Positions 25,044-38,442 are shown, numbered from the stretch's first letter. The stretch: 64,000 nucleotides of DNA from Microbulbifer sp. YPW16 (GCF_021290385.1 NZ_CP089928.1:2464501-2528500), one strand, 5' to 3'. Translations and numbers: made by a program. The notes: generated by a model from the letters alone, not told the origin.

Positions 25044-26039
25044 CTACGGCTCCAGGTTTGCCGGCACCACGTCCTCAATCCAGGTTTTTACCCGTTCGAC
25101 CTCGGCCCTGCCTGCCGCCACCGCCTCGGCGGCCCGGGAAAATTCCATGCCTCCAATGCCACCGACCTTGGGGATGATCATGATGTCCGGGGGGGAGCCT
25201 GCGAGCCGGGAGCGCTTGTGACGTCGCTCAAGAATCTCCATGGAGGTCGACATGGTTTCCAGCATTCCGGGAGCATACGGCGTGGTCCTGGTGAATCGGT
25301 CTCCTATCTGCGCCAGCTGTTGCCGGCCCTGCGTCAGTAGCTTCTCCAGGGACACCCCCGCGGAAACTTCCTTATTCACGCGCTGCAGGGGGGCAGGCGT
25401 CTCGGGTGCTTCACTGTTGTCGCCATCGCTGGCCAGGGTTTCCACTTCCCCCTGCCGATGTTCCCACATTGAGACCCCGTCCTCGGTAACATCGACCGCA
25501 ATTACGCAGGTAGCGCCCATCGCGCGACAGACATCAATCGGCACAGGGTTTACGACCGCCCCATCTACAAGCCAACGCCCCGCAACCTGCTTCGGGGACA
25601 GCAACCCGGGAATGGAGCAGGAGGCACTCACCGCGTCGCTGAGGTTGCCTTCCTGCAGCCAGATTTCCTGGCCGCTGTTCAGGTCAGTTGCCACCGCGGT
25701 AAATGGGACAGGCAACTCCTCGATATTCTCGTAGGCAAAGCCTTCAAAAAAGGCCTGGAACGGTTTCTTGCCGCCAATCAGTCCGCCACTGAATGTCCAG
25801 TTGATATCCAGCAGGGAGAACACCCGCCAGTTATCCAGCATGTTCACCCATTCTTCGAGTTTATCCAGGCAGCCGGCAGCATAGGCGGAACCAACGAATG
25901 CCCCCATGGAAGAGCCCGCGATCACCTGGGGGCGAATGCCCATTTCATCCAGCGCACTCAGCACGCCGATGTGGGCAAAGCCTTTCGCAGCGCCACTGCC
26001 AAGGGCAATACCGATACAAGGCTTCGATGAGGATGCCAT
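25044..26039 (-). CDS. Patatin-like phospholipase (RssA/YchK type)
   Basis: A 331-residue patatin-like hydrolase. The Gly-rich oxyanion loop reads ALGSGAAKGFAHIGVL, the nucleophile Ser is in GSSMG, and the catalytic Asp is in WLVDGAVVNPVP. The dyad is therefore complete. Family members hydrolyse lipid acyl esters; bacterial RssA-like proteins have no defined substrate. No signal peptide is present, so it is probably cytosolic or membrane-associated. It sits directly downstream of the ATP synthase operon, with its own gap and the atp terminator in between. Confidence 0.9.
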   Translation of the reverse strand: MASSSKPCIGIALGSGAAKGFAHIGVLSALDEMGIRPQVIAGSSMGAFVGSAYAAGCLDKLEEWVNMLDNWRVFSLLDINWTFSGGLIGGKKPFQAFFEGFAYENIEELPVPFTAVATDLNSGQEIWLQEGNLSDAVSASCSIPGLLSPKQVAGRWLVDGAVVNPVPIDVCRAMGATCVIAVDVTEDGVSMWEHRQGEVETLASDGDNSEAPETPAPLQRVNKEVSAGVSLEKLLTQGRQQLAQIGDRFTRTTPYAPGMLETMSTSMEILERRHKRSRLAGSPPDIMIIPKVGGIGGMEFSRAAEAVAAGRAEVERVKTWIEDVVPANLEP

Positions 26040-26154
26040 GGGAATCTCCTGGAACTTTTAGCTGATCCTATTCACACCTGATGGAACATTCGGTGATTTT
26101 CCCGCGATTCATACCCGGGCCGGTATGGATCGCGACACGGCGGGCAAGCGGGCA

Positions 26155-26182
26155 TAAAAAAAGCAGCCGAAGCTGCTTTTTT
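26155..26182 (-). terminator. Rho-independent terminator of the atp operon
   Basis: Read on the minus strand: AGCAGC, a TTCG loop, GCTGCT and then a run of T. The outer A-run and T-run extend the stem, so it could also act in the opposite direction. It lies 44 bases after the atpC stop. The UUCG tetraloop makes it particularly stable. Confidence 0.92.
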
Positions 26183-26225
26183 AATCGCCTGCAAACAGGT
26201 TCCTACCGGGAGTAGGAGGGGCTGC

Positions 26226-26645
26226 TTACTTGCCGGCGGCCTTGCGGATGGCCTGCATGGTGCGCAGGCGCGCCTCGGCCTCGGCCAGCTGGGCGGAAAT
26301 GCGGGCGTAGTCGACCTCGGAAGGAGCCTGGTGCAGGGCGTGGGCCGCTTCTTCGCGGGCCTTCTGCGCAGCTTCTTCGTCGATCTCGCGCTCGGCGACA
26401 TCGGCCAGGATGGTGACCATGTTGGGCTGTACCTCGGCGTAACCGCCGCTCACATACAGCACTTCCTCTTCACCACCCTGCTTGATGATACGTACCGGGC
26501 CCGGCTTGAGCGCTGTCAGCAGCTGGGCATGGCCATAGGAGATACCCAGTTCACCCTCGACACCGGTGACGATAACCATCTCCACCAGTCCGGAGAACAG
26601 GGATTCCTCAGCGCTCACGATATCGCAATGTACAGTCATAGCCAT
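26226..26645 (-). CDS. atpC: ATP synthase epsilon subunit
   Basis: A 139-residue epsilon subunit, the last gene of the atp operon. The N-terminal beta sandwich includes [34 protein letters not shown] and the [20 protein letters not shown] strand pair; the C-terminal helical hairpin is Ala/Glu rich. It belongs to the central stalk and inhibits ATP hydrolysis. Length matches Pseudomonas and E. coli. Confidence 0.97.
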   Translation of the reverse strand: MAMTVHCDIVSAEESLFSGLVEMVIVTGVEGELGISYGHAQLLTALKPGPVRIIKQGGEEEVLYVSGGYAEVQPNMVTILADVAEREIDEEAAQKAREEAAHALHQAPSEVDYARISAQLAEAEARLRTMQAIRKAAGK

Positions 26646-26727
26646 AAGGCTACCTCATTCTCTGCAGTTTGCCTTGCGAATTCCCGCCACCGTGCCCGGA
26701 CGGGCAGGGCGGCGGGGAGTTCCGCGC

Positions 26728-28155
<1,428 letters not shown>

Positions 28156-28174
28156 TCAAAATTCGTTCAGCCGC

Positions 28175-29035
28175 TTAAACCGCTGCGGCGCCGCCCACGA
28201 TCTCGGACAGCTCCTGGGTAATCGCTGCCTGGCGCGCCTTGTTGTAAACAAGCTGCAGCGCATCGATCAGCTCGCCGGCGTTGTCGGTGGCGCTCTTCAT
28301 GGCAATCATGCGCGCCGCCTGTTCGCAGGCCTTGTTCTCTACCACGGCCTGGTACACCTGAGACTCGATGTAGCGGGCCAGCAGCCCGTCCAGCAGGTCC
28401 ACCGGCTCCGGCTCGTACAGGTAGTCCCAGTCGTGCTTGAGCTGGTCGTTGTCTTCTTTCGGCAGCGGCAGCAACTGCTCCACACGCGGCTTCTGCGACA
28501 TGGTGTTGACGAACTCGTTGGACACGAGGAACAGGCGGTCGATTTCGCCCTCCGCAAAACGGTCCATCATGACCTTCACCGAACCGATCAGCTTGTTCGC
28601 CTGCGGGTTGTCACCCACATCGCGCAGGGCCGCCACCACCTTGCCACCAATGGTGTTGAAGAAGCTGGCCGCCTTGTTGCCCACAGCGCAGATCTCGACA
28701 TCGACGCCGCGCTCGGACCAGGCCTGCATATCGCGAATAGCCGCCTTGAACATATTGATGTTCAGGCCACCACAGAGACCGCGGTCAGTGGATACCAGGA
28801 TAAAACCGACCCGCTTGGCTTCGCGCTCCTGCAGGTAGATATGCTGGTATTCGGCCGATGCGTTGGCGACGTGGCCGATCACTGCGCGTATGCGCTGGGC
28901 GTAGGGACGCCCCAGTGCCATGCGATCCTGAGCCTTGCGCATCTTACTCGCCGCGACCATTTCCATCGCGGAGGTAATTTTCTGCGTGCTCTTGATGCTG
29001 GCAATTTTTGTGCGTACTTCTTTTCCGCCTGCCAT
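28175..29035 (-). CDS. atpG: ATP synthase gamma subunit
   Basis: A 286-residue rotor subunit. The N-terminal helix reads [20 protein letters not shown] and MRKAQDRM follows; the central [10 protein letters not shown] motif appears as [15 protein letters not shown], and the C-terminal helix carries [17 protein letters not shown]. It couples rotation of the c-ring to the catalytic sites. Normal length and operon position. Confidence 0.98.
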   Translation of the reverse strand: MAGGKEVRTKIASIKSTQKITSAMEMVAASKMRKAQDRMALGRPYAQRIRAVIGHVANASAEYQHIYLQEREAKRVGFILVSTDRGLCGGLNINMFKAAIRDMQAWSERGVDVEICAVGNKAASFFNTIGGKVVAALRDVGDNPQANKLIGSVKVMMDRFAEGEIDRLFLVSNEFVNTMSQKPRVEQLLPLPKEDNDQLKHDWDYLYEPEPVDLLDGLLARYIESQVYQAVVENKACEQAARMIAMKSATDNAGELIDALQLVYNKARQAAITQELSEIVGGAAAV

Positions 29036-29119
29036 AGTGATTTACCTTGTTCGCTGGATTTCTCAGAACCGCAGGAGCTCGCCCGAAACCGGACAGGCCC
29101 CTGCAGGCCTCCAGGGTGC

Positions 29120-30664
29120 TTACCAGCTACCGGTAGCGACAAACTTCTCGATGCCGGCCTTGAAGGCGGCGTCAATCTCGTCGTCGTACTTGCCGGTGCT
29201 GTTCACTTTCTCCATCAGCTCTGCATGTTCGCTGTTCATGTAAGCGAGCAGGGCGGATTCGAAGTCCAGCACTTTGTTGACTTCAACGTCGTTCAGGTAA
29301 CCCTTGTCGGCAGCGTAAACAGACACAGCCATTTCCGCGATGGACAGCGGGCTGTACTGCTTCTGCTTCATCAGCTCGGTAACACGCTCACCGTGGTCCA
29401 GCTGCGCCTTGGTGGCCTCGTCCAGGTCGGAAGCGAACTGGGAGAAGGCCGCCAGTTCACGGTACTGGGCCAGCGCGGTACGGATACCACCGGAGAGTTT
29501 CTTGATCACCTTGGTCTGCGCGGAACCACCAACGCGGGATACGGAGATACCCGGGTTGATGGCAGGGCGGATACCGGCGTTGAACAGATCGGTCTCGAGG
29601 AAGATCTGGCCGTCGGTAATGGAGATCACGTTGGTCGGTACGAACGCGGAAACGTCACCGGCCTGAGTCTCGATGATCGGCAGGGCGGTCAGGGAGCCGG
29701 TCTTGCCTTTCACTTCGCCGTTGGTGAACTTCTCCACGTAGTCGGCGTTTACACGCGCGGCGCGCTCCAGCAGGCGGGAGTGCAGGTAGAAAACGTCACC
29801 GGGGTAAGCTTCACGGCCCGGGGGACGCTTCAGCAGCAGGGAGATCTGGCGGTAGGCCCAGGCCTGCTTGGTGAGGTCATCATAAATGATCAGGGCGTCT
29901 TCACCGCGGTCGCGGAAGTACTCGCCCATGGTGCAGCCCACGTAGGGAGCCAGGAACTGCATGGAGGCCGGGTCGGCCGCGCCGGCAGCGACCACGATGG
30001 TGTGGTCCATGGCGCCATGCTCTTCCAGCTTGCGCACCACGTTGGCAATAGAGGACTGCTTCTGGCCCACGGCAACGTAGATACACTTAATGCCGGTGCC
30101 TTTCTGGTTGATGATCGTATCGATCGCAACGGCAGACTTACCGATCTGGCGGTCACCAATGATCAGCTCCCGCTGGCCGCGGCCGATCGGGATCATGGTG
30201 TCGATCGCCTTCAGGCCGGTCTGGACCGGCTGGTCTACGGACTGGCGGTCGATAACGCCGGGCGCTACCTTCTCCACGGCGTCGGTCAGGCTGGTATTCA
30301 GCGGACCCTTGCCGTCGATCGGGTTACCCAGGGCGTCAACCACGCGACCCAGGAGCTCCGGACCCACCGGGGTTTCCAGGATGCGGCCGGTGCAACGACA
30401 CTTCTGGCCTTCGGCCAGGGATTTGTAGTCGCCCAGGATTACGGCACCGACGGAGTCGCGCTCCAGGTTCAGCGCCATACCGAAGATGCCGCCATCGAAC
30501 TCGATCATCTCACCGAACATTACGTCGGCAAGGCCGTGGATACGGACAATACCGTCGGACACGGAAACGATGGTGCCCTCGGTACGGGCCTGTGTGTCCA
30601 CATCGAGACTCTCGATGCGGCTCTTGATAATTTCACTGATCTCAGAGGGATTCAGTTGCTGCAT
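29120..30664 (-). CDS. atpA: ATP synthase alpha subunit
   Basis: A 514-residue F1 alpha subunit. It starts [17 protein letters not shown], preceded by AGGAACAG; the frame could extend 13 codons upstream to 30703, but the family begins here. The Walker A loop reads [14 protein letters not shown]. The protein carries non-catalytic nucleotide sites and binds the delta subunit through its N-terminus. It stands between atpH and atpG. Confidence 0.97.
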   Translation of the reverse strand: MQQLNPSEISEIIKSRIESLDVDTQARTEGTIVSVSDGIVRIHGLADVMFGEMIEFDGGIFGMALNLERDSVGAVILGDYKSLAEGQKCRCTGRILETPVGPELLGRVVDALGNPIDGKGPLNTSLTDAVEKVAPGVIDRQSVDQPVQTGLKAIDTMIPIGRGQRELIIGDRQIGKSAVAIDTIINQKGTGIKCIYVAVGQKQSSIANVVRKLEEHGAMDHTIVVAAGAADPASMQFLAPYVGCTMGEYFRDRGEDALIIYDDLTKQAWAYRQISLLLKRPPGREAYPGDVFYLHSRLLERAARVNADYVEKFTNGEVKGKTGSLTALPIIETQAGDVSAFVPTNVISITDGQIFLETDLFNAGIRPAINPGISVSRVGGSAQTKVIKKLSGGIRTALAQYRELAAFSQFASDLDEATKAQLDHGERVTELMKQKQYSPLSIAEMAVSVYAADKGYLNDVEVNKVLDFESALLAYMNSEHAELMEKVNSTGKYDDEIDAAFKAGIEKFVATGSW

Positions 30665-30716
30665 GCTCTGTTCCTCAAGTTCCCAAGATGCCAGAGATGA
30701 CATCCGGGAAAGTTGT

Positions 30717-31253
30717 TTAGGAGTTCATCGCCTCGGCGAGTTTGGCCAACCGGCCGCGCACTGTGCCATCGATGACCGTATCGCCGGCGCGAATGATCGC
30801 GCCGCCCAGGAGACTCTCGTCGACGGAGCCGTGCAGGTGCACCTCGCGCTCGAACTTCTTGCTGAGTGCCTGGGTCAGTTGCTGCGCCTGCGCTTCGCTG
30901 AGCGGGCGCGCTGAGACGACTTCCACCTCCAGGGAGGCTTCGGCCTGTGCCTTGAGCTCTTCAAACAGCTCGTAGATTTCCGGCAACAGCGGCAGGCGGT
31001 GGTTCTCCGCCAGCAGCCGGATAAAGTTCTTGCCGGATTCACTGAGGTCATCTGAACAGATGGACAGGAATTTGTCTGCGCGTTCATCGCTGGTGAGCTG
31101 CGGGTTCTCCAGCATCTCACCAACTTTCTCGCTTTGGCTGACCGCGGCCGCCGTTGCCAGCGCAGTACTCCAGCCGCCGAGATCGGAGGCTTCCTGCGCG
31201 TAGGCAAACGCCGCTTTGGCGTAGGGCCGGGCCAGTGTGCTGAGTTCCGCCAT
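30717..31253 (-). CDS. atpH: ATP synthase delta subunit
   Basis: A 178-residue delta subunit. The N-terminal helical domain starts [17 protein letters not shown], and the C-terminal domain carries the family strand pair ending in [28 protein letters not shown], quoted only in part here as its key residues are GGAIIRAGD and IDGTVRGRL. It connects the peripheral stalk to F1. The start lies 13 bases after the atpF stop. Confidence 0.95.
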   Translation of the reverse strand: MAELSTLARPYAKAAFAYAQEASDLGGWSTALATAAAVSQSEKVGEMLENPQLTSDERADKFLSICSDDLSESGKNFIRLLAENHRLPLLPEIYELFEELKAQAEASLEVEVVSARPLSEAQAQQLTQALSKKFEREVHLHGSVDESLLGGAIIRAGDTVIDGTVRGRLAKLAEAMNS

Positions 31254-31265
31254 GGGGTTCCTCGC

Positions 31266-31736
31266 TTACAGCTCGGCTGCCAGTTTGTCGATCAGATCAT
31301 CGTGCGCCTTGGCATCGATATTAACCGAGAGGATCTTCTCAGCGCCGGCCACGGACAGGGCGGCAACGCGGCTGCGCAGCTGCTCCTTGGCACGGTTCAC
31401 TTCCTGCTCGATCTCGGCCTTGGCCGCGGCTTTCAGCCGATCACCTTCCTCGACTGCGGCCTGCTTGGCCTCGTCGAGAATCTGGTTGGCGCGCTTGTTG
31501 GCACCATCGATGATATCCGCAGCCTGCGCTTTGGCTTCCTTCAGCTGATCAGCGGCCTTGCGCTGGGCCAGCTCCAGATCCTTACCAGCACGCTCGGCCT
31601 CTTCGAGACCAGTGGCGATCTTCTGCTCACGTTCCTGCATGACACCCAGCAGGGCGGGCCATACATACTTCCAGCAGAACCATACGAAGACCAGGAATGT
31701 AATCGACTGGCCTATTAGAGTCAGGTTGATATTCAC
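31266..31736 (-). CDS. atpF: ATP synthase b subunit
   Basis: A 156-residue peripheral-stalk subunit with one N-terminal membrane helix ([20 protein letters not shown]) and a long charged coiled coil (rich in Ala, Glu, Lys and Arg) for dimerisation. It is the same length as E. coli b (156). A single b gene is present, so the stalk is a homodimer. Confidence 0.96.
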   Translation of the reverse strand: MNINLTLIGQSITFLVFVWFCWKYVWPALLGVMQEREQKIATGLEEAERAGKDLELAQRKAADQLKEAKAQAADIIDGANKRANQILDEAKQAAVEEGDRLKAAAKAEIEQEVNRAKEQLRSRVAALSVAGAEKILSVNIDAKAHDDLIDKLAAEL

Positions 31737-31805
31737 ACCGACACCTCTTGCTCTTTGCTCTTTATAAAAAGAACGGGGGGGTTAAGGGCAATTGGAACGA
31801 TGGAA

Positions 31806-33058
<1,253 letters not shown>

Positions 33059-33095
33059 TCAGCACTCGATCAATAGAATTAGTCTTCTGCGCCGG

Positions 33096-33458
33096 TCAGC
33101 GGACCATGCGCGCCACCATCAGCCACTGCAGGACAACGCAGCAGCCGTAGCTGATAAACAGCGCGGCCGCATCGAGCGGCCTTACCACGGCAAACACTGC
33201 CGCGAACCCCGTCAGGGTCAGGATGAACTTGCCCGTCTCCGCGCGGTAGAAAGATGCCACCACCCGGTCGGCGGACCGCGCGCCGCGATGGCGGAAAGCG
33301 CGGAAGCCAAAATAGGCATTGGGCAGCGCACACAGCGCACCACCGATAAAAACCGACAGCGCCGTCACCGGCCGGCCGTAAAAATGCAATACCGCTCCCG
33401 CCAGCGATACCAGCACCAGCTGTACCGCGGCGACCAACAACACCGGGGGTCTGTACAT
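33096..33458 (-). CDS. atpI: ATP synthase subunit I
   Basis: A 120-residue membrane protein with four predicted helices. The family pattern ALSVFIGGALCALPNAYFGFRAF and the later FYRAETGKFILTLTGFAAVF are present. It assists c-ring assembly and is first in the operon, 43 bases ahead of atpB. Codon and base usage match the neighbours. The promoter just upstream drives the entire set. Confidence 0.9.
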   Translation of the reverse strand: MYRPPVLLVAAVQLVLVSLAGAVLHFYGRPVTALSVFIGGALCALPNAYFGFRAFRHRGARSADRVVASFYRAETGKFILTLTGFAAVFAVVRPLDAAALFISYGCCVVLQWLMVARMVR

Positions 33459-33491
33459 AGGCGGGACTTGGCCGACCAGGTTAGCGCTTTC

Positions 33492-33508
33492 CGCCCAAAA
33501 TTTGGGCG
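33492..33508. promoter_or_regulatory. 17-bp palindrome at the atp operon start site
   Basis: CGCCCAAAATTTGGGCG is an 8-bp inverted repeat around one base. It lies immediately downstream of the atp -10 box, about where transcription should start, and 34 bases before the atpI start. It could be an operator or a 5' UTR stem. Confidence 0.5.
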
Positions 33509-33513
33509 AGCGA

Positions 33514-33543
33514 ATTATAGGAGTAACCGCATTCCCGGTTCAA
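33514..33543 (-). promoter_or_regulatory. Sigma70-type promoter of the atp operon
   Basis: On the minus strand TTGAAC (33538-33543) is followed after 18 bases by a perfect TATAAT (33514-33519). The -10 box lies 56 bases upstream of the atpI start. No other candidate this good is visible in the 214-base gap to parB. Confidence 0.75.
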
Positions 33544-33672
33544 CTGCAAAATCTGGCCAAGTTATTTAATTTTCAGTGTTTTTTCGTTGCAAATTGCCAG
33601 AGCGGTGAGTATTCACTAACCAGGCTCTCCGAAAGTACCGTGCGCCATTTTGGGGCGCGCGATTCTACCGGG

Positions 33673-34572
33673 TTATTCCTCGCGGTACCCCAGGTGGGCA
33701 AGGATACCGTCCAGCTCATCGAGGCTGTTGTACTTCAGCACCAGCTTGCCGACACCGCGGTCGTTGTGATCGATATTGACCGGCACCCCGACTTTCTCCG
33801 ACAACCTCTCACTGAGGCGGCGGATATTCGGGTCCTGCTTCGGCTTGGCCGGCGCCGGGTTCTGCGCCTGCTGCACAATACGGCGCACCAGCGCCTCGGT
33901 CTGGCGGACCGTCAGGCCCTTGTCCACCACCTGGCGCGCAGCGGCGCGCTGGGCTTCGCCGGCCAGGCCCAGCAGGGCCTTGGCATGCCCCAGCTCCAGG
34001 TCGCCGCGCTCGAGGAAGGTACGCACATCCTCGGTGAGGCTCAGCAGTCGCAACAGGTTGGTCACCGCGGTACGGGACTTGCCCACCGCCTCGGCCACCT
34101 GCTGCTGGGTCAGCTCGAATTCGTCCTGCAGGCGCTTCAGCGCCAGCGCTTCCTCCACCGGGTTGAGGTCTTCCCGCTGGATATTCTCGATCAGCGCCAT
34201 GGCGATGGCGGCTTCATCCGGCACGTCGCGCACCAGCGCCGGGACCCGGTCCAGCTCGGCCAGCTGGGCAGCACGCCAGCGCCGCTCACCGGCGATGATC
34301 TCGAAGGACTGCTCGCCCACGGGCCGCACAACGATGGGTTGCATGATGCCCTGGGCGCGGATGGAATCCGCCAGTTCCTGCATGGACTCCTGCGGGAAAT
34401 CGCGGCGCGGCTGGTAGCGCCCCCGCTGCAGGAATTCGATCGGCAGCTCGCGCAGCTCGCCGTCGACGGCGTCCTTACTGTCGCTGCCGGTCGCCATGGC
34501 GATGGCCTGGCTGGCCTCACCACTGATCAAATGGGACAGGTTCTTGCCCAGCCCCTTGCGCCTGGTGGCCAT
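33673..34572 (-). CDS. parB: Chromosome-partitioning protein ParB
   Basis: A 299-residue ParB. The N-terminal end KGLGKNLSHLISG interacts with ParA. The CTPase domain carries LPIEFLQRGRYQPRRDF, SIRAQGIMQPIVVRP and the GERRWRAAQLA CTP-binding box, followed by the helix-turn-helix (TQQQVAEAVGKSRTAVTNLLRL) given here by its key residues Q-Q-V-A and S-R-T-A. It binds parS; two perfect parS sites lie in recF in this window. The gene follows parA by 18 bases. Confidence 0.97.
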   Translation of the reverse strand: MATRRKGLGKNLSHLISGEASQAIAMATGSDSKDAVDGELRELPIEFLQRGRYQPRRDFPQESMQELADSIRAQGIMQPIVVRPVGEQSFEIIAGERRWRAAQLAELDRVPALVRDVPDEAAIAMALIENIQREDLNPVEEALALKRLQDEFELTQQQVAEAVGKSRTAVTNLLRLLSLTEDVRTFLERGDLELGHAKALLGLAGEAQRAAARQVVDKGLTVRQTEALVRRIVQQAQNPAPAKPKQDPNIRRLSERLSEKVGVPVNIDHNDRGVGKLVLKYNSLDELDGILAHLGYREE

Positions 34573-34590
34573 ATGTTTCTTACCTCTGGA

Positions 34591-35391
34591 TTAAACGGCT
34601 TCCGCCACCGGGCGGCTCGGGTTCTGGTGGGACGCGTGGCGGCGGGTCATCTCGCCAGCCAGCGCCAGGTAGGCAATGGCGCCCTTGGAATGCTTGTCGT
34701 AGTCCAGCGCCGGCTTGCCGTAGCTGGGGGCTTCGGCCAGGCGTACATTGCGCGGGATACAGGTGCGGTAGAGGCGCTCACCGAAGTATTCGGAAAGCTG
34801 CTCGGAAACATCGCTGGTGAGGCTGTTGCGCGGGTCGTACATGGTGCGCAGGATGCCCTCGATCTTCAGCTCCGGGTTGGCGGCACGCTGGATCTGGGTA
34901 ATGGTATCGATCAGTGCCGACAGGCCCTCGAGTGCATAGTACTCGCACTGCATCGGGATCAGCACGCCGTTGGCCGCACAGAGGGCGTTGACCGTGAGCA
35001 TGTTCAGCGACGGCGGGCAGTCCACCACGATGTAGTCGTAATCTTCCGCGATCGGGCGCAGCGCCCGGCGCAGGCGCGACTCGCGCCCGTCCATATCCAG
35101 CAATTCAACTTCCGCTGCCGACAGGTCACCGTTGGCGGGCAGCAGGGCGAACCCGCTCTCGGTGGACACTACCGCGTCACGCGCTGCCGCTTCCCCGGCC
35201 AGCACATCGTAGGAGGAGAGAGCCAGCTGGCTCTTGTCCACACCGCTGCCCATGGTGGCATTGCCCTGGGGATCCAGGTCGATCAGCAGGACCCGGCGGC
35301 GGCTGGCGACGAGGGAGGCGGCCAGGTTGACGCAGGTGGTGGTCTTGCCCACACCGCCTTTCTGGTTGGCTACGGCGAATATCTTGCTCAA
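34591..35391 (-). CDS. parA: Chromosome-partitioning ATPase ParA (Soj)
   Basis: A 266-residue deviant Walker ATPase. The P-loop reads ANQKGGVGKTTT near residue 8; switch elements are DLDPQGNATMGSGV and VDCPPSLNMLTVNAL. I chose the TTG at 35391, giving SKIFAVANQKGG as the N-terminus and placing AAGGAC 7 bases upstream; the frame extends upstream to 35448 without family likeness. It positions ParB-parS complexes on the nucleoid. It forms an operon with parB. Confidence 0.95.
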   Translation of the reverse strand: MSKIFAVANQKGGVGKTTTCVNLAASLVASRRRVLLIDLDPQGNATMGSGVDKSQLALSSYDVLAGEAAARDAVVSTESGFALLPANGDLSAAEVELLDMDGRESRLRRALRPIAEDYDYIVVDCPPSLNMLTVNALCAANGVLIPMQCEYYALEGLSALIDTITQIQRAANPELKIEGILRTMYDPRNSLTSDVSEQLSEYFGERLYRTCIPRNVRLAEAPSYGKPALDYDKHSKGAIAYLALAGEMTRRHASHQNPSRPVAEAV

Positions 35392-35561
35392 GGTTCTTGT
35401 CCTTTGTTCTCCCCGGGGACGCCCTCCCTGAAGTCGCCCGGGTCGCACGGCAGCAGCCGGCGTCAGCAGTCGCGGCCCGTTGTCCGGGCGCGCGCAGGTC
35501 TCGGAAATCTGTTATTAAAACTGGTTCTTTTCAGCGCGGGATAGTCGCCAGGCCGCCGCTT

Positions 35562-36194
35562 TCAAGCGCGGCGGAGGACGATGAGGTGGCGATCCGCATC
35601 GCAACCCGGTACCGACAGGGGGTGCACCTGCTCGACCTTAATCCCTTTTGCAAGTGTGCTCAACTCATCTTCCGGCCACTTGCCCTTCATAGCGTAAAAC
35701 CTGCCGTCATCGGTTAGCAAGTGCTCACACCAGGCCGCCATGTCGGACACGGAGGCAAACGCCCGCGAAACCACTCCGGCAAAGCGCTGGGCGGGGCGAT
35801 AGGCCTCGACCCGCTCATTGACTACCGTGACATTGGGCAATGGCAACTGGGTGGCGACCTGGAACAGGAAGCGGGTTTTCTTGCCGTTGCTGTCGAGCAG
35901 GGTGATCGGCCGGTCGGGGAACATGATCGCCAGCGGGATGCCGGGCAGCCCACCGCCACTACCCACATCGATCAATGGCTCATCCGCCCCGCCACAGAGC
36001 TTCACCACGCTCAGGCTGTCGATGACATGGCGCTCGAGCATCTGGGCCGGGTCCCGCACGGCGGACAGGTTGTATGCCGAATTCCAGCGCGCGAACAGCT
36101 CCAGGTACTGCAACAGCTTGTCCTGCTGTGCCGATGTGAGCTCGAGCCCCATGGACGCAGCGGCCTCGGTCAGGCGCGGGCGGTACTCTTCCAT
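35562..36194 (-). CDS. rsmG: 16S rRNA m7G527 methyltransferase RsmG
   Basis: A 210-residue SAM-dependent methyltransferase (E. coli 207). The Rossmann motif is LIDVGSGGGLPGIPLAI; the family segments WNSAYNLSAVRDPAQMLERH and VVSRAFASVSDM are present. It methylates N7 of G527 in 16S rRNA. The start at 36194 is set by length; a TTG at 36284 that overlaps the mnmG stop would add 30 residues. It is downstream of mnmG, the usual order. Confidence 0.94.
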   Translation of the reverse strand: MEEYRPRLTEAAASMGLELTSAQQDKLLQYLELFARWNSAYNLSAVRDPAQMLERHVIDSLSVVKLCGGADEPLIDVGSGGGLPGIPLAIMFPDRPITLLDSNGKKTRFLFQVATQLPLPNVTVVNERVEAYRPAQRFAGVVSRAFASVSDMAAWCEHLLTDDGRFYAMKGKWPEDELSTLAKGIKVEQVHPLSVPGCDADRHLIVLRRA

Positions 36195-36280
36195 CTGCAG
36201 AGAAATGGTCGGATCTCCCCTGTTAACCCCGAGGGGCACAATCTCATGCGCGGGCGTCGCCCGTCGCGGCACACTGCCGG

Positions 36281-38170
36281 TCAACCGGCCTTTTTGCGGG
36301 TCAGCAGCCCGCGCTTTTTCAACTGGATCAGCAGCAGTGACACCGCCGCCGGCGTTACGCCGGGAATGCGCGACGCACGTGCCAGGGTGTCCGGCCGGGT
36401 CTCCTCGAGCTTCTGCTTCACCTCACTGGAGAGGCCGGACACCGAACCGTAATCAAAATCCGCCGGCAGCGGCGTGTCCTCGTAGGCCTGCAGGCGCTCG
36501 ATCTCCTCCCGCTGGCGGTCGATATAGCCGGCGTACTTGGCTGAGATTTCCACCTGCTCGGCGACACGCTCGTCCCCGACAGGCTCGCCCTTGAGGTGAG
36601 CCACCTCGCCATAACCGAGCTCCGGGCGACGCAGCAGCTCGATCAGGCTGTATTCACGGGCCAGCGGCTGCGGCAGGCGCGATTCGACGGCGGCAGCCTG
36701 GGGGGTCTTCGGGTGAATCCAGGTCTCGCGCAGCCGCTGGGTTTCCCGCTCGATGGCCTCGCGCTTGTCGCTGAAGGCCTGCCAGCGCACATCGTCCACC
36801 AGTCCCAGCTCCCGGCCGGTTTCGGTCAGGCGCAGGTCGGCGTTGTCCTCGCGCAGCATCAGCCGGTACTCGGCGCGGCTGGTGAACATGCGGTAGGGCT
36901 CCTTGGTGCCGCTGGTGATCAGGTCATCCACCAGTACGCCCAGGTAAGCCTCGTCCCGGCGCGGGCACCAGGCGTCGCGGTCGCCCGCACGCAGGGCGGC
37001 ATTGGCCCCGGCCAGAAGCCCCTGGGCGGCGGCTTCCTCGTAGCCGGTGGTGCCGTTGATCTGCCCGGCAAAGAACAGGCCCTGGATAAACTTGGTCTCC
37101 AGGGACGGTTTCAGGTCGCGTGGATCGAAGAAATCGTACTCGATGGCATAGCCGGGGCGGGTGATATGGGCCCGCTCGAAGCCGCGGATGGACTGCACCA
37201 GCTCCAGCTGTACATCGAATGGCAGGCTGGTGGAGATGCCATTGGGGTAGAGCTCGTTGGTGGTCAGCCCCTCGGGTTCGACAAAGATCTGGTGGCTGTC
37301 CTTGTCCGCAAAGCGGTGCACCTTGTCCTCGATCGACGGACAGTAGCGCGGCCCGACGCCCTCAATCACCCCGGAGAACATCGGTGAGCGGTCGAGACCG
37401 CCGCGGATGACATCGTGGGTACGGGTGTTGGTGTGGGTAATCCAGCAGCAGGCCTGGCGGGGATGTTGCGCGCGACTGCCCAGGTAGGACATCACTGGCG
37501 TGGGGGTATCTCCCCACTGCTCCTCCATCACCGAGAAATCCACCGAGCGTGCATCGATGCGCGGCGGGGTCCCGGTCTTGAGGCGCTCGACCCGGAAAGG
37601 GAGCTCGCGCAAACGTTCAGCCAGGGCGATGGAGGGCGGGTCACCGGCACGGCCGCCGGAGAGCGAGTCCATACCGATATGGATGCGGCCGCCCAGGAAG
37701 GTGCCGGCGGTGATGACCACATTCTGCGCCCGGAACCGCAGTCCGGCATTGGTTACCACGCCAGCGACCCGGTCCCCCTCGACGATCAGGTCATCGGCGG
37801 CCTGCTGGAATATCTCCAGGTGCGGCTGGGATTCCAGCACTTCACGGATTGCACTCCGGTACAGGGCGCGGTCGGCCTGGGCGCGTGTGGCGCGCACTGC
37901 GGGTCCCTTGCGGGCATTGAGCACGCGGAACTGGATGCCTGCGCGGTCAGTGGCGTGCGCCATGGCGCCTCCCAGGGCGTCCACTTCCTTGACCAGGTGG
38001 CTCTTGCCGATACCGCCGATTGCCGGGTTACAGGACATCTGGCCCAGGGTCTCGATGTTGTGGGTCAGCAGCAGGGTGGAGGCACCCATGCGTGCGGCCG
38101 CGAGGGCTGCCTCGGTACCGGCATGGCCACCGCCGATCACAATCACGTCGAAGCGTTTGGGAAATTCCAT
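36281..38170 (-). CDS. mnmG: tRNA uridine-5-carboxymethylaminomethyl synthesis enzyme MnmG
   Basis: A 629-residue FAD enzyme (GidA). The FAD loop is [19 protein letters not shown] at the N-terminus, with [20 protein letters not shown] next; the C-terminal region carries [19 protein letters not shown]. With MnmE it modifies the wobble uridine of several tRNAs. The MnmE gene lies upstream across a 757-base gap that has the look of an origin, as the gidA upstream region has in E. coli. Confidence 0.98.
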   Translation of the reverse strand: MEFPKRFDVIVIGGGHAGTEAALAAARMGASTLLLTHNIETLGQMSCNPAIGGIGKSHLVKEVDALGGAMAHATDRAGIQFRVLNARKGPAVRATRAQADRALYRSAIREVLESQPHLEIFQQAADDLIVEGDRVAGVVTNAGLRFRAQNVVITAGTFLGGRIHIGMDSLSGGRAGDPPSIALAERLRELPFRVERLKTGTPPRIDARSVDFSVMEEQWGDTPTPVMSYLGSRAQHPRQACCWITHTNTRTHDVIRGGLDRSPMFSGVIEGVGPRYCPSIEDKVHRFADKDSHQIFVEPEGLTTNELYPNGISTSLPFDVQLELVQSIRGFERAHITRPGYAIEYDFFDPRDLKPSLETKFIQGLFFAGQINGTTGYEEAAAQGLLAGANAALRAGDRDAWCPRRDEAYLGVLVDDLITSGTKEPYRMFTSRAEYRLMLREDNADLRLTETGRELGLVDDVRWQAFSDKREAIERETQRLRETWIHPKTPQAAAVESRLPQPLAREYSLIELLRRPELGYGEVAHLKGEPVGDERVAEQVEISAKYAGYIDRQREEIERLQAYEDTPLPADFDYGSVSGLSSEVKQKLEETRPDTLARASRIPGVTPAAVSLLLIQLKKRGLLTRKKAG

Positions 38171-38442
38171 AACCTCTGCCAGGGGGAGTTAAAAAGGGCG
38201 CACATTTTATAGCCAGTACCCGTTGACAGCAAATGCCGATTTCAAGGGAAGCGGCGTCTGCTGAAAGCATTGTAGGGTCGCCACGCCAAAGGTAATCCCC
38301 AAGTGGACGACAGGCTCTCCTGATCGGCAGGCAGAGATATTGAATTATTAAACTTATACATATGTATGTAGAAAGATTGTTTTGTATTTGTTGTAACTAT
38401 TGGGGACGCCTTTTTCCGGTATAACCAAGAAAAATACATATA

